Of a DNA stretch of 64,000 nt, positions 43,862-51,958 are shown one piece after another. A program made the position numbers and the translations under genes. Every line of letters begins with the position of its first letter. Within the stretch, counting starts at the first letter, position 1. This DNA comes from Marilutibacter spongiae (lineage in GTDB: Bacteria > Pseudomonadota > Gammaproteobacteria > Xanthomonadales > Xanthomonadaceae): positions 149,735 to 213,734 of the forward strand of contig NZ_JACHTF010000004.1 of assembly GCF_014145325.1 (NCBI RefSeq), read 5' to 3'. Below the pieces are notes generated by a model. That model saw only the letters and a list, made by a program, of their open reading frames with translations. It searched no databases and was not told where the DNA came from.

Positions 43862-44767
43862 ATGGCCCGCCCCCCGATGCATGCCCTGCTGGGTTTCGCC
43901 GCTGCGGCCCGCGCCGGCAACCTGACCCGGGCCGCGGAGTCGATGCACCTGACGGTCAGCGCCTTGAGCCACCAGATCCGCAGCCTGGAGGAACGCCTGG
44001 ACCGACGCCTGTTCGAGCGCAGCTCGCGCGGCGTGCGCCTGACGGCGGACGGCCAGCACCTGATGTCGCGGGTGGCGCCGCACCTGGAAGCGCTGGAACA
44101 GGCGCTGCGGCCCTATGGCCCGCGCCACGACGAAGTGCTGACGATCAGCGTCACGCCCTCGGTGGCCTCGGCCTGGCTGGTGCCGCGCCTGGGCGATTTC
44201 CTCGCCGCACACCCGAAGGTGCAGATCAACCTGCAGTCGACGGTGTCGGTGGTGGACTTCGAGCGCGACCGCAACGTCGACGCGGCGATGCGCATCGGCA
44301 GGGGGCACTGGCCCGGCCTGGTCAGCGAGCACCTGTTCGACGAATGGGTCGCGCCCGTCGCCAGCCCGGAACTGGTGGCGCGGCTTGGCACGCCGCGCCT
44401 GGCCGAGCTGGGCAACTGGCCGCTGCTGGGCGAGCCCGACGACGGCCACGAGCAGTGGCTGACCTGGTTCGCCGAGTTCGGCGGCAGCGCGCCCAAGCGC
44501 TACGCCGCCAATTTCGACGACACCGAGAGCCTGCTGCGGGCCGCGGCCAGCGGCGTGGGCGTCGGCCTGGGCCGCCTGACCCGCGCCCGCCTGCTGATCG
44601 AGTCCGGCCAGCTGGTACGCCTGAGCAACGAGCGCATGCGTACCCACTATGCCCATTACCTGGTCTATCCGCAGCGCTCGGCCGACCACGCCGGGCTGCT
44701 CGCGTTCCGCGAATGGCTGCACGTACAGGCGCTGGAGTACGGGCAGCGCCTGGACGCGAGCGCCTGA
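43862..44767 (+). CDS. LysR-family transcriptional regulator (GcvA-like)
   Basis: This 301-residue regulator has an N-terminal winged helix (residues 1-60, with SALSHQIRSLEERLDRRLFERSSRGVRL in segments) and a periplasmic-binding-protein-like effector domain. Its best resemblance is to the GcvA/AmpR branch. The ATG at 43862 fits the family start; an upstream frame adds eight residues and covers the operator. It probably represses itself and controls the divergent 67-residue gene. Confidence 0.9.
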   Translation: MARPPMHALLGFAAAARAGNLTRAAESMHLTVSALSHQIRSLEERLDRRLFERSSRGVRLTADGQHLMSRVAPHLEALEQALRPYGPRHDEVLTISVTPSVASAWLVPRLGDFLAAHPKVQINLQSTVSVVDFERDRNVDAAMRIGRGHWPGLVSEHLFDEWVAPVASPELVARLGTPRLAELGNWPLLGEPDDGHEQWLTWFAEFGGSAPKRYAANFDDTESLLRAAASGVGVGLGRLTRARLLIESGQLVRLSNERMRTHYAHYLVYPQRSADHAGLLAFREWLHVQALEYGQRLDASA

Positions 44768-44846
44768 GCGCGGTCGACGACGGCATGCGCGCGGTCGCCG
44801 GCCCGCTGGGGTAGGCTGGGCGCCCCCGTCCACTGGAGACCCGCCG

Positions 44847-45743
44847 ATGCAACGTGTCCTCGCCACCGCGCTCGCCAGCGCGCTGCTGCTGCCGATCCTC
44901 GCCGCCTGCAATGCGCAGCCCGATGCCGACACCGCCGCTCCCGCGGCCACCGATACCGAGACCGCAGCGGCCACGGAGGCCACCGACACCGGGACGACCG
45001 CAGCGGCCGATGCCCTCGCCGCGGCGATCGCCGGCGACTGGCGCGACCCGGCCAACGTCGCCCGCGACAGTGCGCGGCATCCGGCCGAAACGCTGGCGTT
45101 CTTCGGCATCGAGCCGGGCCAGACCGTGGTCGAGATCACCCCGGGCGGTGGCTGGTACACCGAGATCCTGGCGCCCTACCTGCGCGACGGCGGCCACTAC
45201 GTCGGCGCGATCTGGGCCGACGGCGCCTCCGACTACTACGACAAGACCAATGCGAAGTTGCGCGAGAAGGTCGCCGCCGCGCCGGCCGCCTACGACCAGG
45301 CCGAATGGCGCGCGTTCGACCCGAAGTCGCCGCAGTTCGGTCCCGCCGGTTCCGCCGACGCCGTGCTGACCTTCCGCAACGTCCACAACTGGGTCAACAG
45401 CGATACCGGCGAGGCCTATTTCCAGGCCTTTTTCGACGTGCTCAAGCCCGGTGGCACGCTGGGCGTGGTCGAGCACCGGGCGAAGCCGGACACCGACCTG
45501 GAGACGATGAAGAAGTCGGGCTACATGACCGAAGCCCTGGTGATCGAGCTGGCGGAGAAGGCCGGCTTCGAGCTGGTCGAGAAGAGCGAAGCCAACGCCA
45601 ATCCCAACGACACCGCCGACCATCCCAATGGTGTCTGGATGCTTCCGCCCGGGAACCGCCACGACGAGGCCGACGCCGCCAAATACGAGGCGATCGGCGA
45701 AAGCGACCGCATGACGCTGCGCTTCCGCAAGCCGGAGGCCTGA
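44847..45743 (+). CDS. Predicted lipoprotein with SAM-methyltransferase fold
   Basis: This 298-residue protein has a lipoprotein signal (ILAAC, lipidated Cys21) and a threonine/alanine-rich linker (22-60). A class I methyltransferase-like fold follows, with motif I VVEITPGGGWYTEILAPY and later FDVLKPGGTLGVVEH. Such exported methyltransferase-like proteins exist in xanthomonads and other Gammaproteobacteria, although SAM is not known in the periplasm. It may use another ligand. A terminator follows at 45783-45813. Confidence 0.85.
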   Translation: MQRVLATALASALLLPILAACNAQPDADTAAPAATDTETAAATEATDTGTTAAADALAAAIAGDWRDPANVARDSARHPAETLAFFGIEPGQTVVEITPGGGWYTEILAPYLRDGGHYVGAIWADGASDYYDKTNAKLREKVAAAPAAYDQAEWRAFDPKSPQFGPAGSADAVLTFRNVHNWVNSDTGEAYFQAFFDVLKPGGTLGVVEHRAKPDTDLETMKKSGYMTEALVIELAEKAGFELVEKSEANANPNDTADHPNGVWMLPPGNRHDEADAAKYEAIGESDRMTLRFRKPEA

Positions 45744-45782
45744 TCCGGATATCCCACCTGAACGGGGAGCTGCGCATAATGG

Positions 45783-45813
45783 GGCGCGACCGGCTTGCCG
45801 ATCGCGCCTTTTT
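45783..45813 (+). terminator. Intrinsic terminator of the methyltransferase-like gene
   Basis: GGCGCGA/TCGCGCC and inner CGGC/GCCG form the stem, followed by TTTTT. It lies between the methyltransferase-like gene and the ribosome-binding site of the next gene. Confidence 0.85.
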
Positions 45814-45844
45814 CAACCACGTCCACGTCCACAAAGGAGTCCGC

Positions 45845-46261
45845 GTGCGCGCAGCCCTCGTTTCCACCAGCCTGATCCTTTCCGTGCTTGCCTTCGGCAG
45901 CGCCCACGCCGCCGATACCGAGCTGGCCATGGGCCGCTCGATCGAGGGCCGTTTCGACCGCAGCGCGCGCCCCAGCGATGGCGGTGGCCGCAGCCAGGAC
46001 TACCGCCTGGCCCTGAAGGCCGACCAGTTGGTCGCCATCAGCGCCAAGTCCGACGACGTCGACCCGGTCCTGATCCTGTTCGGCCCCGACGGCGAGGTGG
46101 TCTCGCAGAACGACGACCGCGGCGACGACGACACCAATGCGCTCATCGTCACCAGCGTGAGCGCAAGCGGCACCTACACGGTGCGCGTGAACTCGCTGGG
46201 CAGCGGCGAGGATGCCCTGGGCGCGTTCACCCTCAAGGCGATGCCGATCAGCGACGACTGA
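45845..46261 (+). CDS. Exported PPC-domain protein (GTG start)
   Basis: This 138-residue protein has a signal peptide ending AHAAD and a single PPC-type beta-sandwich domain (about 30-135, with DPVLILFGPDGEVV and GTYTVRVNS). PPC domains usually sit behind secreted proteases; here the domain stands alone. The GTG at 45845 is the best start: AAAGGAGT lies 6 nt upstream and the signal peptide begins right there. No ATG fits. It is followed by a terminator at 46282-46311. Confidence 0.75.
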   Translation: MRAALVSTSLILSVLAFGSAHAADTELAMGRSIEGRFDRSARPSDGGGRSQDYRLALKADQLVAISAKSDDVDPVLILFGPDGEVVSQNDDRGDDDTNALIVTSVSASGTYTVRVNSLGSGEDALGAFTLKAMPISDD

Positions 46262-46281
46262 ACGCACGCCACGGCCAAACA

Positions 46282-46311
46282 AAAACGCCGACCCGGGAGG
46301 GTCGGCGTTTT
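46282..46311. terminator. Bidirectional intrinsic terminator
   Basis: AAAACGCCGACCC and GGGTCGGCGTTTT form a 13-bp stem with a GGGA loop, placed between convergent genes. Confidence 0.9.
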
Positions 46312-46363
46312 CGTGCGCGGGGGACCCCTGCGGGTCTGGCCCGCCCAGGCACCCGTGGGCGGC

Positions 46364-46834
46364 TCAGTGGGCCGACTTCATGGCCCACTTGCGGTCGCGC
46401 ATGAGGTCATGCTGCGCCTTCACCTTGGGCAGGTAGCCCGACACGGCCGTCTTGACCTGCGCCGGGGTGCCGTTGTCCTCGATGACCTCGCGCATGGCAT
46501 CGAGCATGCGATCCTCGGACTCCTCCAGCTCGCTCACGTAGGCGTAGTCCTTGTCGCCGAGCTTGGCGCGGATGTCGCCATAGAACTCGTGCAGGCTGCC
46601 ACGGAAGGTCCCGCTCTTGGCCGGGGACGCGCCCTCGGCGCGGACGTCGCGGGCCAGGGCGCCGACCAGGCCGTTCTTGGACTCGGCCATGCCGGTGAAC
46701 AGCTGCTTGAGCTGCGGGTTGTCGACCTTGCTGGCGGCGTCGCTGTAGAACTGCGCGCTGTCGCGGCTGACCTCGATCAGCTCGTTCAGGGTCTCGATCT
46801 TCTCGTTGCGGATGTTCTGGGTCGTGGTATTCAT
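46364..46834 (-). CDS. PA2169/DUF2383 four-helix-bundle stress protein
   Basis: This 156-residue all-helical protein matches the PA2169/DUF2383 ferritin-like family, with ETLNELIEVSRDSAQFY near the start and a terminal RDRKWA. Members are cytoplasmic, often starvation or osmotic-stress induced, and of unknown function. Its ATG is at 46834. The 259-bp gap behind it (46835-47093) is AT-richer at 46990-47060 but shows no clear promoter. Confidence 0.85.
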   Translation of the reverse strand: MNTTTQNIRNEKIETLNELIEVSRDSAQFYSDAASKVDNPQLKQLFTGMAESKNGLVGALARDVRAEGASPAKSGTFRGSLHEFYGDIRAKLGDKDYAYVSELEESEDRMLDAMREVIEDNGTPAQVKTAVSGYLPKVKAQHDLMRDRKWAMKSAH

Positions 46835-47093
46835 GGAACTCCCTGTCTCTAATTGGTATGGATGGTGCTGCGCCGATGCCGGGCATCGGCGGCAAGATCG
46901 GTTCGAAGGTCCCGGCACGTTGCCGGGGGCATGTCCGCGAATGCGCGGAGGGTGCCGGTGAACCGGAACCGCAGCCTTTCGGCTACGGTTTCCACTATTC
47001 CATAGACGGCATGATGGCGACGTGTAAATTGTTGATTTATAAATAAATTTCAGATAAACGCCAACGCCACGCGCCGTGCGCGCCCGCCGGCGC

Positions 47094-47681
47094 ATGTTCC
47101 ACGCCCTTCCCCTGTTCCACGGTCCCGCCTTGCTGATCGCCTTCAACAAGCCTTTCCAGGTCCTGTGCCAGTTCACCGACCGCAGCCAGCCGCCGCGGGC
47201 GACCCTCGCCGGGTTCGGCCTGCCGGCCGGTGTGTACCCGGCCGGGCGCCTGGACCACGACAGCGAGGGCCTGCTCCTGCTGACCGACGACGGCGGCCTC
47301 GCCCATCGCCTGACCGACCCGCGGCACAAGCGGCCCAAGACCTATCTGGTCCAGGTCGAGGGACTGGCCCGCGACGAGCAGTTGGAGGCGCTGCGCCGGG
47401 GGGTGACACTCAAGGACGGCCCGACCCGGCCGGCCGGCGTGCGCGCGCTTCCCGCGCCCCCCGCGTTGTGGCCACGCGACCCGCCGGTGCGCCATCGCAA
47501 GACGGTCCCGGACGGCTGGCTGGAAATCACCCTGACCGAGGGCCGCAACCGCCAGGTCCGGCGCATGACGGCGGCCGTCGGCCTGCCCACCCTGCGCCTG
47601 GTCAGGGTCGCGATGGGCGGGGTCGGGCTGGAGGGGCTGGCGCCAGGCCAATGGCGGGTCGTGGCGGGCGCGGCTGGCTGA
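47094..47681 (+). CDS. rluE: 23S rRNA pseudouridine synthase RluE
   Basis: This 195-residue synthase of the RsuA family has [14 protein letters not shown], the catalytic [17 protein letters not shown] (Asp in GRLD) and the [10 protein letters not shown] motif. RluE converts U2457 of 23S rRNA. It lacks the N-terminal S4 domain of RsuA/RluB, which fits RluE. I placed the start at ATG 47094; a GTG six codons earlier is possible. Confidence 0.88.
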   Translation: MFHALPLFHGPALLIAFNKPFQVLCQFTDRSQPPRATLAGFGLPAGVYPAGRLDHDSEGLLLLTDDGGLAHRLTDPRHKRPKTYLVQVEGLARDEQLEALRRGVTLKDGPTRPAGVRALPAPPALWPRDPPVRHRKTVPDGWLEITLTEGRNRQVRRMTAAVGLPTLRLVRVAMGGVGLEGLAPGQWRVVAGAAG

Positions 47682-47824
47682 ACCGCCCAACGGTCACCAC
47701 CACCCGCCTGCCGGGCCCCGGGGGCATCGATTCCGGGGTCCGATCTGCTACCGTGGTGATCCATATTCCGGATGAGTCGTCGCGGCGCCAAGGGGGCGGA
47801 AGGCAGCGGCTCGTGGGGCACGGC

Positions 47825-48949
47825 ATGATCAATCCCGCGAACAACCAAGGCCGCATCCTGGTCGTCGACGATCAGGCCGCGAACCTGCGCGTCGTCAGCG
47901 CCCTGCTCAACCGCCAGGGGTACTCGGTCACCACCTCCTCGACCGGCGACGAAGCCCTGTCCCTGTACGAGGAGGTCCAGCCCGACCTGATCCTGCTCGA
48001 CGTGATGATGCCGAGCATGGACGGTTTCGAGGTCCTGGCGGCGCTGCGCGCGCGCGCGCCCGACGCCCGCGTCCCGGTGATATTCGTCACCGCCGCGCAC
48101 GACCGCGACCTGTTGTTGCGTGCCTTCGACGCCGGCGTGGTCGATTACGTCACCAAGCCGTTCCTGCCCGAGGAGCTGATCGCGCGCGTCAATGCGCACA
48201 TCGGCCTGAAGCTCGCCGCCGACCGCCTGGAGCGCGTGGCGCGCGAGCGCGAGGAGCTGGTCAACCTGGTCGCCCACGACCTGAAGAACCCGCTGACCAG
48301 CGTCATGTTCGCCAGCGAACTGATGCAGGAAGAGCACTGCAAGCCCGAACGGGTGCCGCGCTACCTGCAGATCATCCACGAGAGCGCGGCCGACGCGCTG
48401 GGCTACATCCACCACTACCTGGAAAGCCGGCACCAGACCACCAAGCGCGACGTCGATGCGCGCGCGGGCCTGGCCGACACCCTGCGCTGGCTGCACCAGC
48501 GCTATGAAGTGCAGCTCGAAGCCACCGGGATACAGGCCGAACTGGTGCTGCCGGCCGAAGACGCCGCCGTGGCGATCGACGAGCGCGTGCTGCGGCAGGT
48601 CGCCGAGAACCTGGTCACCAATGCGATCAAGTACGCGCCCAATGCCCCGCTGACCATGAGCGGGCATGCCGCGGCGCCGGGCTACTGGCAGCTGGTGGTG
48701 GCCGACCGCGGGCCGGGCATCTCACCGTCCCGGCAGCGCGACCTGTTCAAGCCCTTCACCCGCCTGACCGACGAGGACGACGGCCTGTCGAGCGGTCTGG
48801 GCCTGTCGCTCGCGCGGCAGATCATTTCCCAGGCCGGCGGCCAGCTGTGGTACGAACCGCGCCGCGACGGCGGCTCGGTCTTCATCATCGAGCTGCCGGC
48901 GGCCACGCGCTCGCAGGACGCGTTGGCCGAGGACACCAACGCCGCCTGA
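47825..48949 (+). CDS. Soluble hybrid response regulator-histidine kinase
   Basis: This 374-residue protein combines an N-terminal receiver (Asp in LILLDVMMPSMDG, Lys in TKPF) with a HisKA H-box (AHDLKNPLTS) and a HATPase domain (N-box NLVTNAIKYAP, G2 SSGLGLSLA). It has no membrane helices, so it is a cytoplasmic phosphorelay component, possibly sensing through the receiver. No partner regulator is encoded nearby. The ATG at 47825 begins the receiver; the frame upstream is a shadow of rluE. Confidence 0.88.
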   Translation: MINPANNQGRILVVDDQAANLRVVSALLNRQGYSVTTSSTGDEALSLYEEVQPDLILLDVMMPSMDGFEVLAALRARAPDARVPVIFVTAAHDRDLLLRAFDAGVVDYVTKPFLPEELIARVNAHIGLKLAADRLERVAREREELVNLVAHDLKNPLTSVMFASELMQEEHCKPERVPRYLQIIHESAADALGYIHHYLESRHQTTKRDVDARAGLADTLRWLHQRYEVQLEATGIQAELVLPAEDAAVAIDERVLRQVAENLVTNAIKYAPNAPLTMSGHAAAPGYWQLVVADRGPGISPSRQRDLFKPFTRLTDEDDGLSSGLGLSLARQIISQAGGQLWYEPRRDGGSVFIIELPAATRSQDALAEDTNAA

Positions 48950-49031
48950 GCGGGCGCCACGCACCGTCTTCCACGAATAGGCGCCTCGCCACACTCCGGA
49001 GCCGTTCACTCCGGCCGTTCGCTCTTACGGT

Positions 49032-49439
49032 TCACTCCGACGACGGCGTGACCGAAGCGCTGCGACGACGGCGCGTGCCGCCGCGCGCACCCTTGGCCTT
49101 GCGCGCTTCGACGCGGCGGGCCTGGCCCTCGATGGCCTCGCCGTCGCCGTGCGCCAGCGCCTGGCGTTCGCGCATCTTGCGGCGGGCCGCGTACCAGAGC
49201 AGGCCGGCACCGGCGACCGTGGCCACCGCCACCGCCGGGTTTCGACGGGCAAAGCCACCGACGACGCGGGCGCCGGTCCGCAGTGCGCCGATCTTCAGGC
49301 CGGCTTCCAGCCACTTGGCGGCGTCGGTGCGGCTCAGGCTCTTGCCCACCGATCCGGCCCATGCCTGGGCGCTGTCGGCGGCGCGTCCTGCCGCGTGGCG
49401 GGCCTGTTCGACGGCATCGCTGATCGGGGGCGTCTTCAT
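49032..49439 (-). CDS. Hypothetical protein with one membrane helix
   Basis: This 135-residue protein has an amphipathic N-terminal half, a hydrophobic segment (NPAVAVATVAGAGLLWYAA, about residues 67-85), and a highly basic C terminus. No family is recognised. It is convergent with the hybrid kinase and divergent from the dioxygenase gene. Confidence 0.55.
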   Translation of the reverse strand: MKTPPISDAVEQARHAAGRAADSAQAWAGSVGKSLSRTDAAKWLEAGLKIGALRTGARVVGGFARRNPAVAVATVAGAGLLWYAARRKMRERQALAHGDGEAIEGQARRVEARKAKGARGGTRRRRSASVTPSSE

Positions 49440-49561
49440 GGTGCGTTCCTGGAGGGGGAGAGGCCGCCAGTCTGCCCGCCGGCCCGTGCAATGCCCGTGA
49501 GCGGTTGCCCACCCGCGGCTGAATGCCGATCATGGAGCGGCCCTTCCCGTCGAGCCCGTCC

Positions 49562-50239
49562 ATGATCCGTGTGCTGTCCAACGTCCTCAACGCCGCCGAG
49601 TTGCAGGCCGTGCGGGAGCTGCTGCCGCAGGTCGGGTTCAACGACGGCCGGGTCACCAACCCCGGCTCGGAGGTCAAGCACAACCTGCAGGCGCCGCAGG
49701 AAGACCCCGCGAACGCCCGCATCGCCCAGCTCGTGCGCGAAGCCCTGTTCCGCAACCCGGACCTGCGCAGCTACGCCCAGCCGCGGACGATGGCGCGCAC
49801 TACGGTGGTCCGTTACGAGCCCGGCATGGACTACGGATGGCACGTGGACGAGGCGCTGTTCCCGTCGCAGCCGCCGATCCGCAGCGACCTCTCGTGCACG
49901 ATCTTCCTCAACGATCCCTCCGAGTACGAGGGGGGCGCGCTGACGATGCAGCTCGGTGCCCAGGAGCTGGCCTACAAGCTCGATCCGGGCTGCGCGATCC
50001 TCTACCCCTCCACCACCATCCACCGGGTGACGCCGGTGACCCGCGGCGTGCGCATCGCCGCCATCACCTGGCTGCACAGCTGGATCGCCGACGCCGGCCG
50101 GCGCGAGCTCATGATCCAGATCGACGAGGCCCGCGCGCTGGCGGCACGCGGGATCGCCAGCGCGGAGCAGAAGCAGCGCCTGCAGGTGCTGCTGGAGTCG
50201 CTGCGCAGCAACCTGTTCCGGATGTGGTCCGACACCTGA
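49562..50239 (+). CDS. Fe(II)/2-oxoglutarate dioxygenase, PiuC/PKHD-type
   Basis: This 225-residue enzyme has the facial triad HVD (His and Asp in GWHVDEA) and the distal His in TTIHRVTPVTRG, plus the 2-oxoglutarate-binding Arg. PiuC homologues are usually next to TonB iron receptors and iron-regulated; here it stands alone, about 12 kb from the receptor operon. It probably hydroxylates an iron-uptake substrate, but the substrate is unknown. Confidence 0.9.
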   Translation: MIRVLSNVLNAAELQAVRELLPQVGFNDGRVTNPGSEVKHNLQAPQEDPANARIAQLVREALFRNPDLRSYAQPRTMARTTVVRYEPGMDYGWHVDEALFPSQPPIRSDLSCTIFLNDPSEYEGGALTMQLGAQELAYKLDPGCAILYPSTTIHRVTPVTRGVRIAAITWLHSWIADAGRRELMIQIDEARALAARGIASAEQKQRLQVLLESLRSNLFRMWSDT

Positions 50240-50263
50240 GTCCGCGCGGGCCTGGCGTCCGCC

Positions 50264-50806
50264 TCACGGGCACCATTGTTGTTCGCAGGGGACACCGTCC
50301 CTGTCGCCGTCCATCCTGACGCCGGGACAGTGGCGCAGGAAATACCGCGCCTCGTCGCATGAACGCATCTGCGGACATTCGGTGCGGCCGTCGCAGCTGA
50401 AGCGCGGCGCGACAGGTGCCGCCCGCGTCGCCGGCAAGGGCGTGGCCGCGTTCCCGGCCGTCGATCCGGCGCGAGTCGTTTCGCGCAGTCCGAACATGGC
50501 CACGACCGCCACCGCGGCCAGGACCAGCCCCCCGGTCCAGGGGACCGCCCGCCGCGGAGGGGACGACGACGGTCGCGACCCGTGCGCGCGCTTTGCGCCA
50601 CCGGGGCGCTGCACCCGCTGCGCGGCCGCCCTGCCATCGCGGCCTTCCCCGACTTCGTAGGAGAGGATCTCGCCGATGCTCGGCGGACCGCCCTGCCTGG
50701 GGAAGGCCGACACATGCACGAAGAGCCTGGCGCGCCCATTGGCCGGCGCGATGAAGCCGAAACCGCGGTCCTCGTTCCACTCGCTCAGGTGGCCATGTTC
50801 ACGCAT
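50264..50806 (-). CDS. Cold-shock domain protein fused to an excalibur domain
   Basis: This 180-residue protein has an N-terminal cold-shock domain (GFGFIA and LFVHVSAF, residues 1-70), a membrane helix (about 92-110), and a C-terminal excalibur calcium-binding motif (DGDRDGVPCE, about 165-174) with several cysteines. A CSD normally binds RNA or DNA, and the excalibur domain is extracellular, so the protein should span the inner membrane. The start at 50806 is in frame with a long upstream open frame that overlaps the sulfotransferase gene on the same strand. Confidence 0.8.
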   Translation of the reverse strand: MREHGHLSEWNEDRGFGFIAPANGRARLFVHVSAFPRQGGPPSIGEILSYEVGEGRDGRAAAQRVQRPGGAKRAHGSRPSSSPPRRAVPWTGGLVLAAVAVVAMFGLRETTRAGSTAGNAATPLPATRAAPVAPRFSCDGRTECPQMRSCDEARYFLRHCPGVRMDGDRDGVPCEQQWCP

Positions 50807-50880
50807 CGGCTGACGTCCTCCCTTCGGCGCATCGGCGCCACGCCGGTCCCGGGATTCTGCCCCGCTGCGCGGGCCCCGGC

Positions 50881-50908
50881 AAAAAAGCCGCGCGGCGGCG
50901 CGCGGTTT
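50881..50908 (-). terminator. Terminator of the sulfotransferase-like gene
   Basis: On the minus strand CCGCGCG and CGCGCGG flank a short loop and are followed by CTTTTTT. It overlaps the gene's stop region. Confidence 0.75.
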
Positions 50909-51918
50909 CAATCGACCGCGGTACCGTGGCGATCGCGCATGCCCTCGACCCAGCGCTCGCCCTTGGCGATGTCGGCGCCATGCCGCTGCAGCGCGAGGGC
51001 GAGGTCGTGGGCACGGTCCTCGCGCGTGTAACCATGGTCCTGCGCCTTGGAATAGCGCCCCCAGTGGCGGGAAGCGAGCGCGGCGGGCAGGCCCTGGGCG
51101 TCCAGCCCCAGGTGCGCGGCGACCTCGGCGAGCACCTCCCCGGGCCGCGCCAGCAGCGCTTCGAAATCGACGCGCAGCACGCGCTCGGAATACGCCTCGG
51201 CGAGCGCGCGGAAGCGCAGCCGTTCGGCCAGCCACCCCATCGCGCACTGCTCGGGCAGGCTCATCGCATGCAGGGCCAGGCCCTCGCCGACGCCGCGGGC
51301 CTGCAACAGGCGCAGCCGCTCGGGTGCGGCCTGGGCCGCGTCGAGCATCGACTCGGGCGACTTGGCCAGGGTGGCCAGCCAGGGCCGCAGGGGCATGTCG
51401 AGCAACACCATGCGCATGGCCGGAAAGGCGCGCAGCACGGGTTCGACCAGCCCGTTGCAGCTGCTGGTGAGCTTCACCACGCTGCGCTGGGCCGGCGGCA
51501 GCGGCCGCGACCACGCCGTCCAGCTCGCGCGCAGCAGGCGTTCGGCCGCCGGGACCGAGACGCGGGCATCAGCCTGGCCGCGCGTGGGCCAGGCATCGGC
51601 CAGGGTGCGCAGCGGCAGCGGTTCGCGCAGCGCTTGCACATCCGGCCAGGTATCGAGCACGCGCGAGAGCAGGGTCGAGCCGCAATGGCCGATGTGCGCG
51701 ATCGCGTCGGCAGGCCTGGCCGGCACCACCGACGCCTCCGGCAGCCACGCCGAAAGTGGCAGCCAGCCCCCTTCGGGGCGCGGCGGCAACGCGCGCTCGT
51801 CCAGGAAGGCCGCGTCCTGCCGCTGTGCTGCGTCCAGGCGCAGCCACAGCATGCGTTGACCCACGAGGTCGAGCCTGAAGGGCAGGTATTCCGGCGCGTC
51901 GATCGGTGAGGCATTCAT
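50908..51918 (-). CDS. Sulfotransferase-like P-loop protein
   Basis: This 336-residue protein has a PAPS-sulfotransferase-like phosphate-binding loop (HIGHCGSTLLSR, about residues 75-86) and a helical C-terminal part with LRVDFEALLARPGEVL. It may transfer sulfate or be a sulfotransferase-fold protein of unknown substrate. It lies 40 nt behind hrpB on the same strand and has its own terminator. Confidence 0.75.
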   Translation of the reverse strand: MNASPIDAPEYLPFRLDLVGQRMLWLRLDAAQRQDAAFLDERALPPRPEGGWLPLSAWLPEASVVPARPADAIAHIGHCGSTLLSRVLDTWPDVQALREPLPLRTLADAWPTRGQADARVSVPAAERLLRASWTAWSRPLPPAQRSVVKLTSSCNGLVEPVLRAFPAMRMVLLDMPLRPWLATLAKSPESMLDAAQAAPERLRLLQARGVGEGLALHAMSLPEQCAMGWLAERLRFRALAEAYSERVLRVDFEALLARPGEVLAEVAAHLGLDAQGLPAALASRHWGRYSKAQDHGYTREDRAHDLALALQRHGADIAKGERWVEGMRDRHGTAVD

Positions 51919-51958
51919 CCGGTCAGTGTAGGCGAGCGCGCCGGCCGGCTCACCCGCC

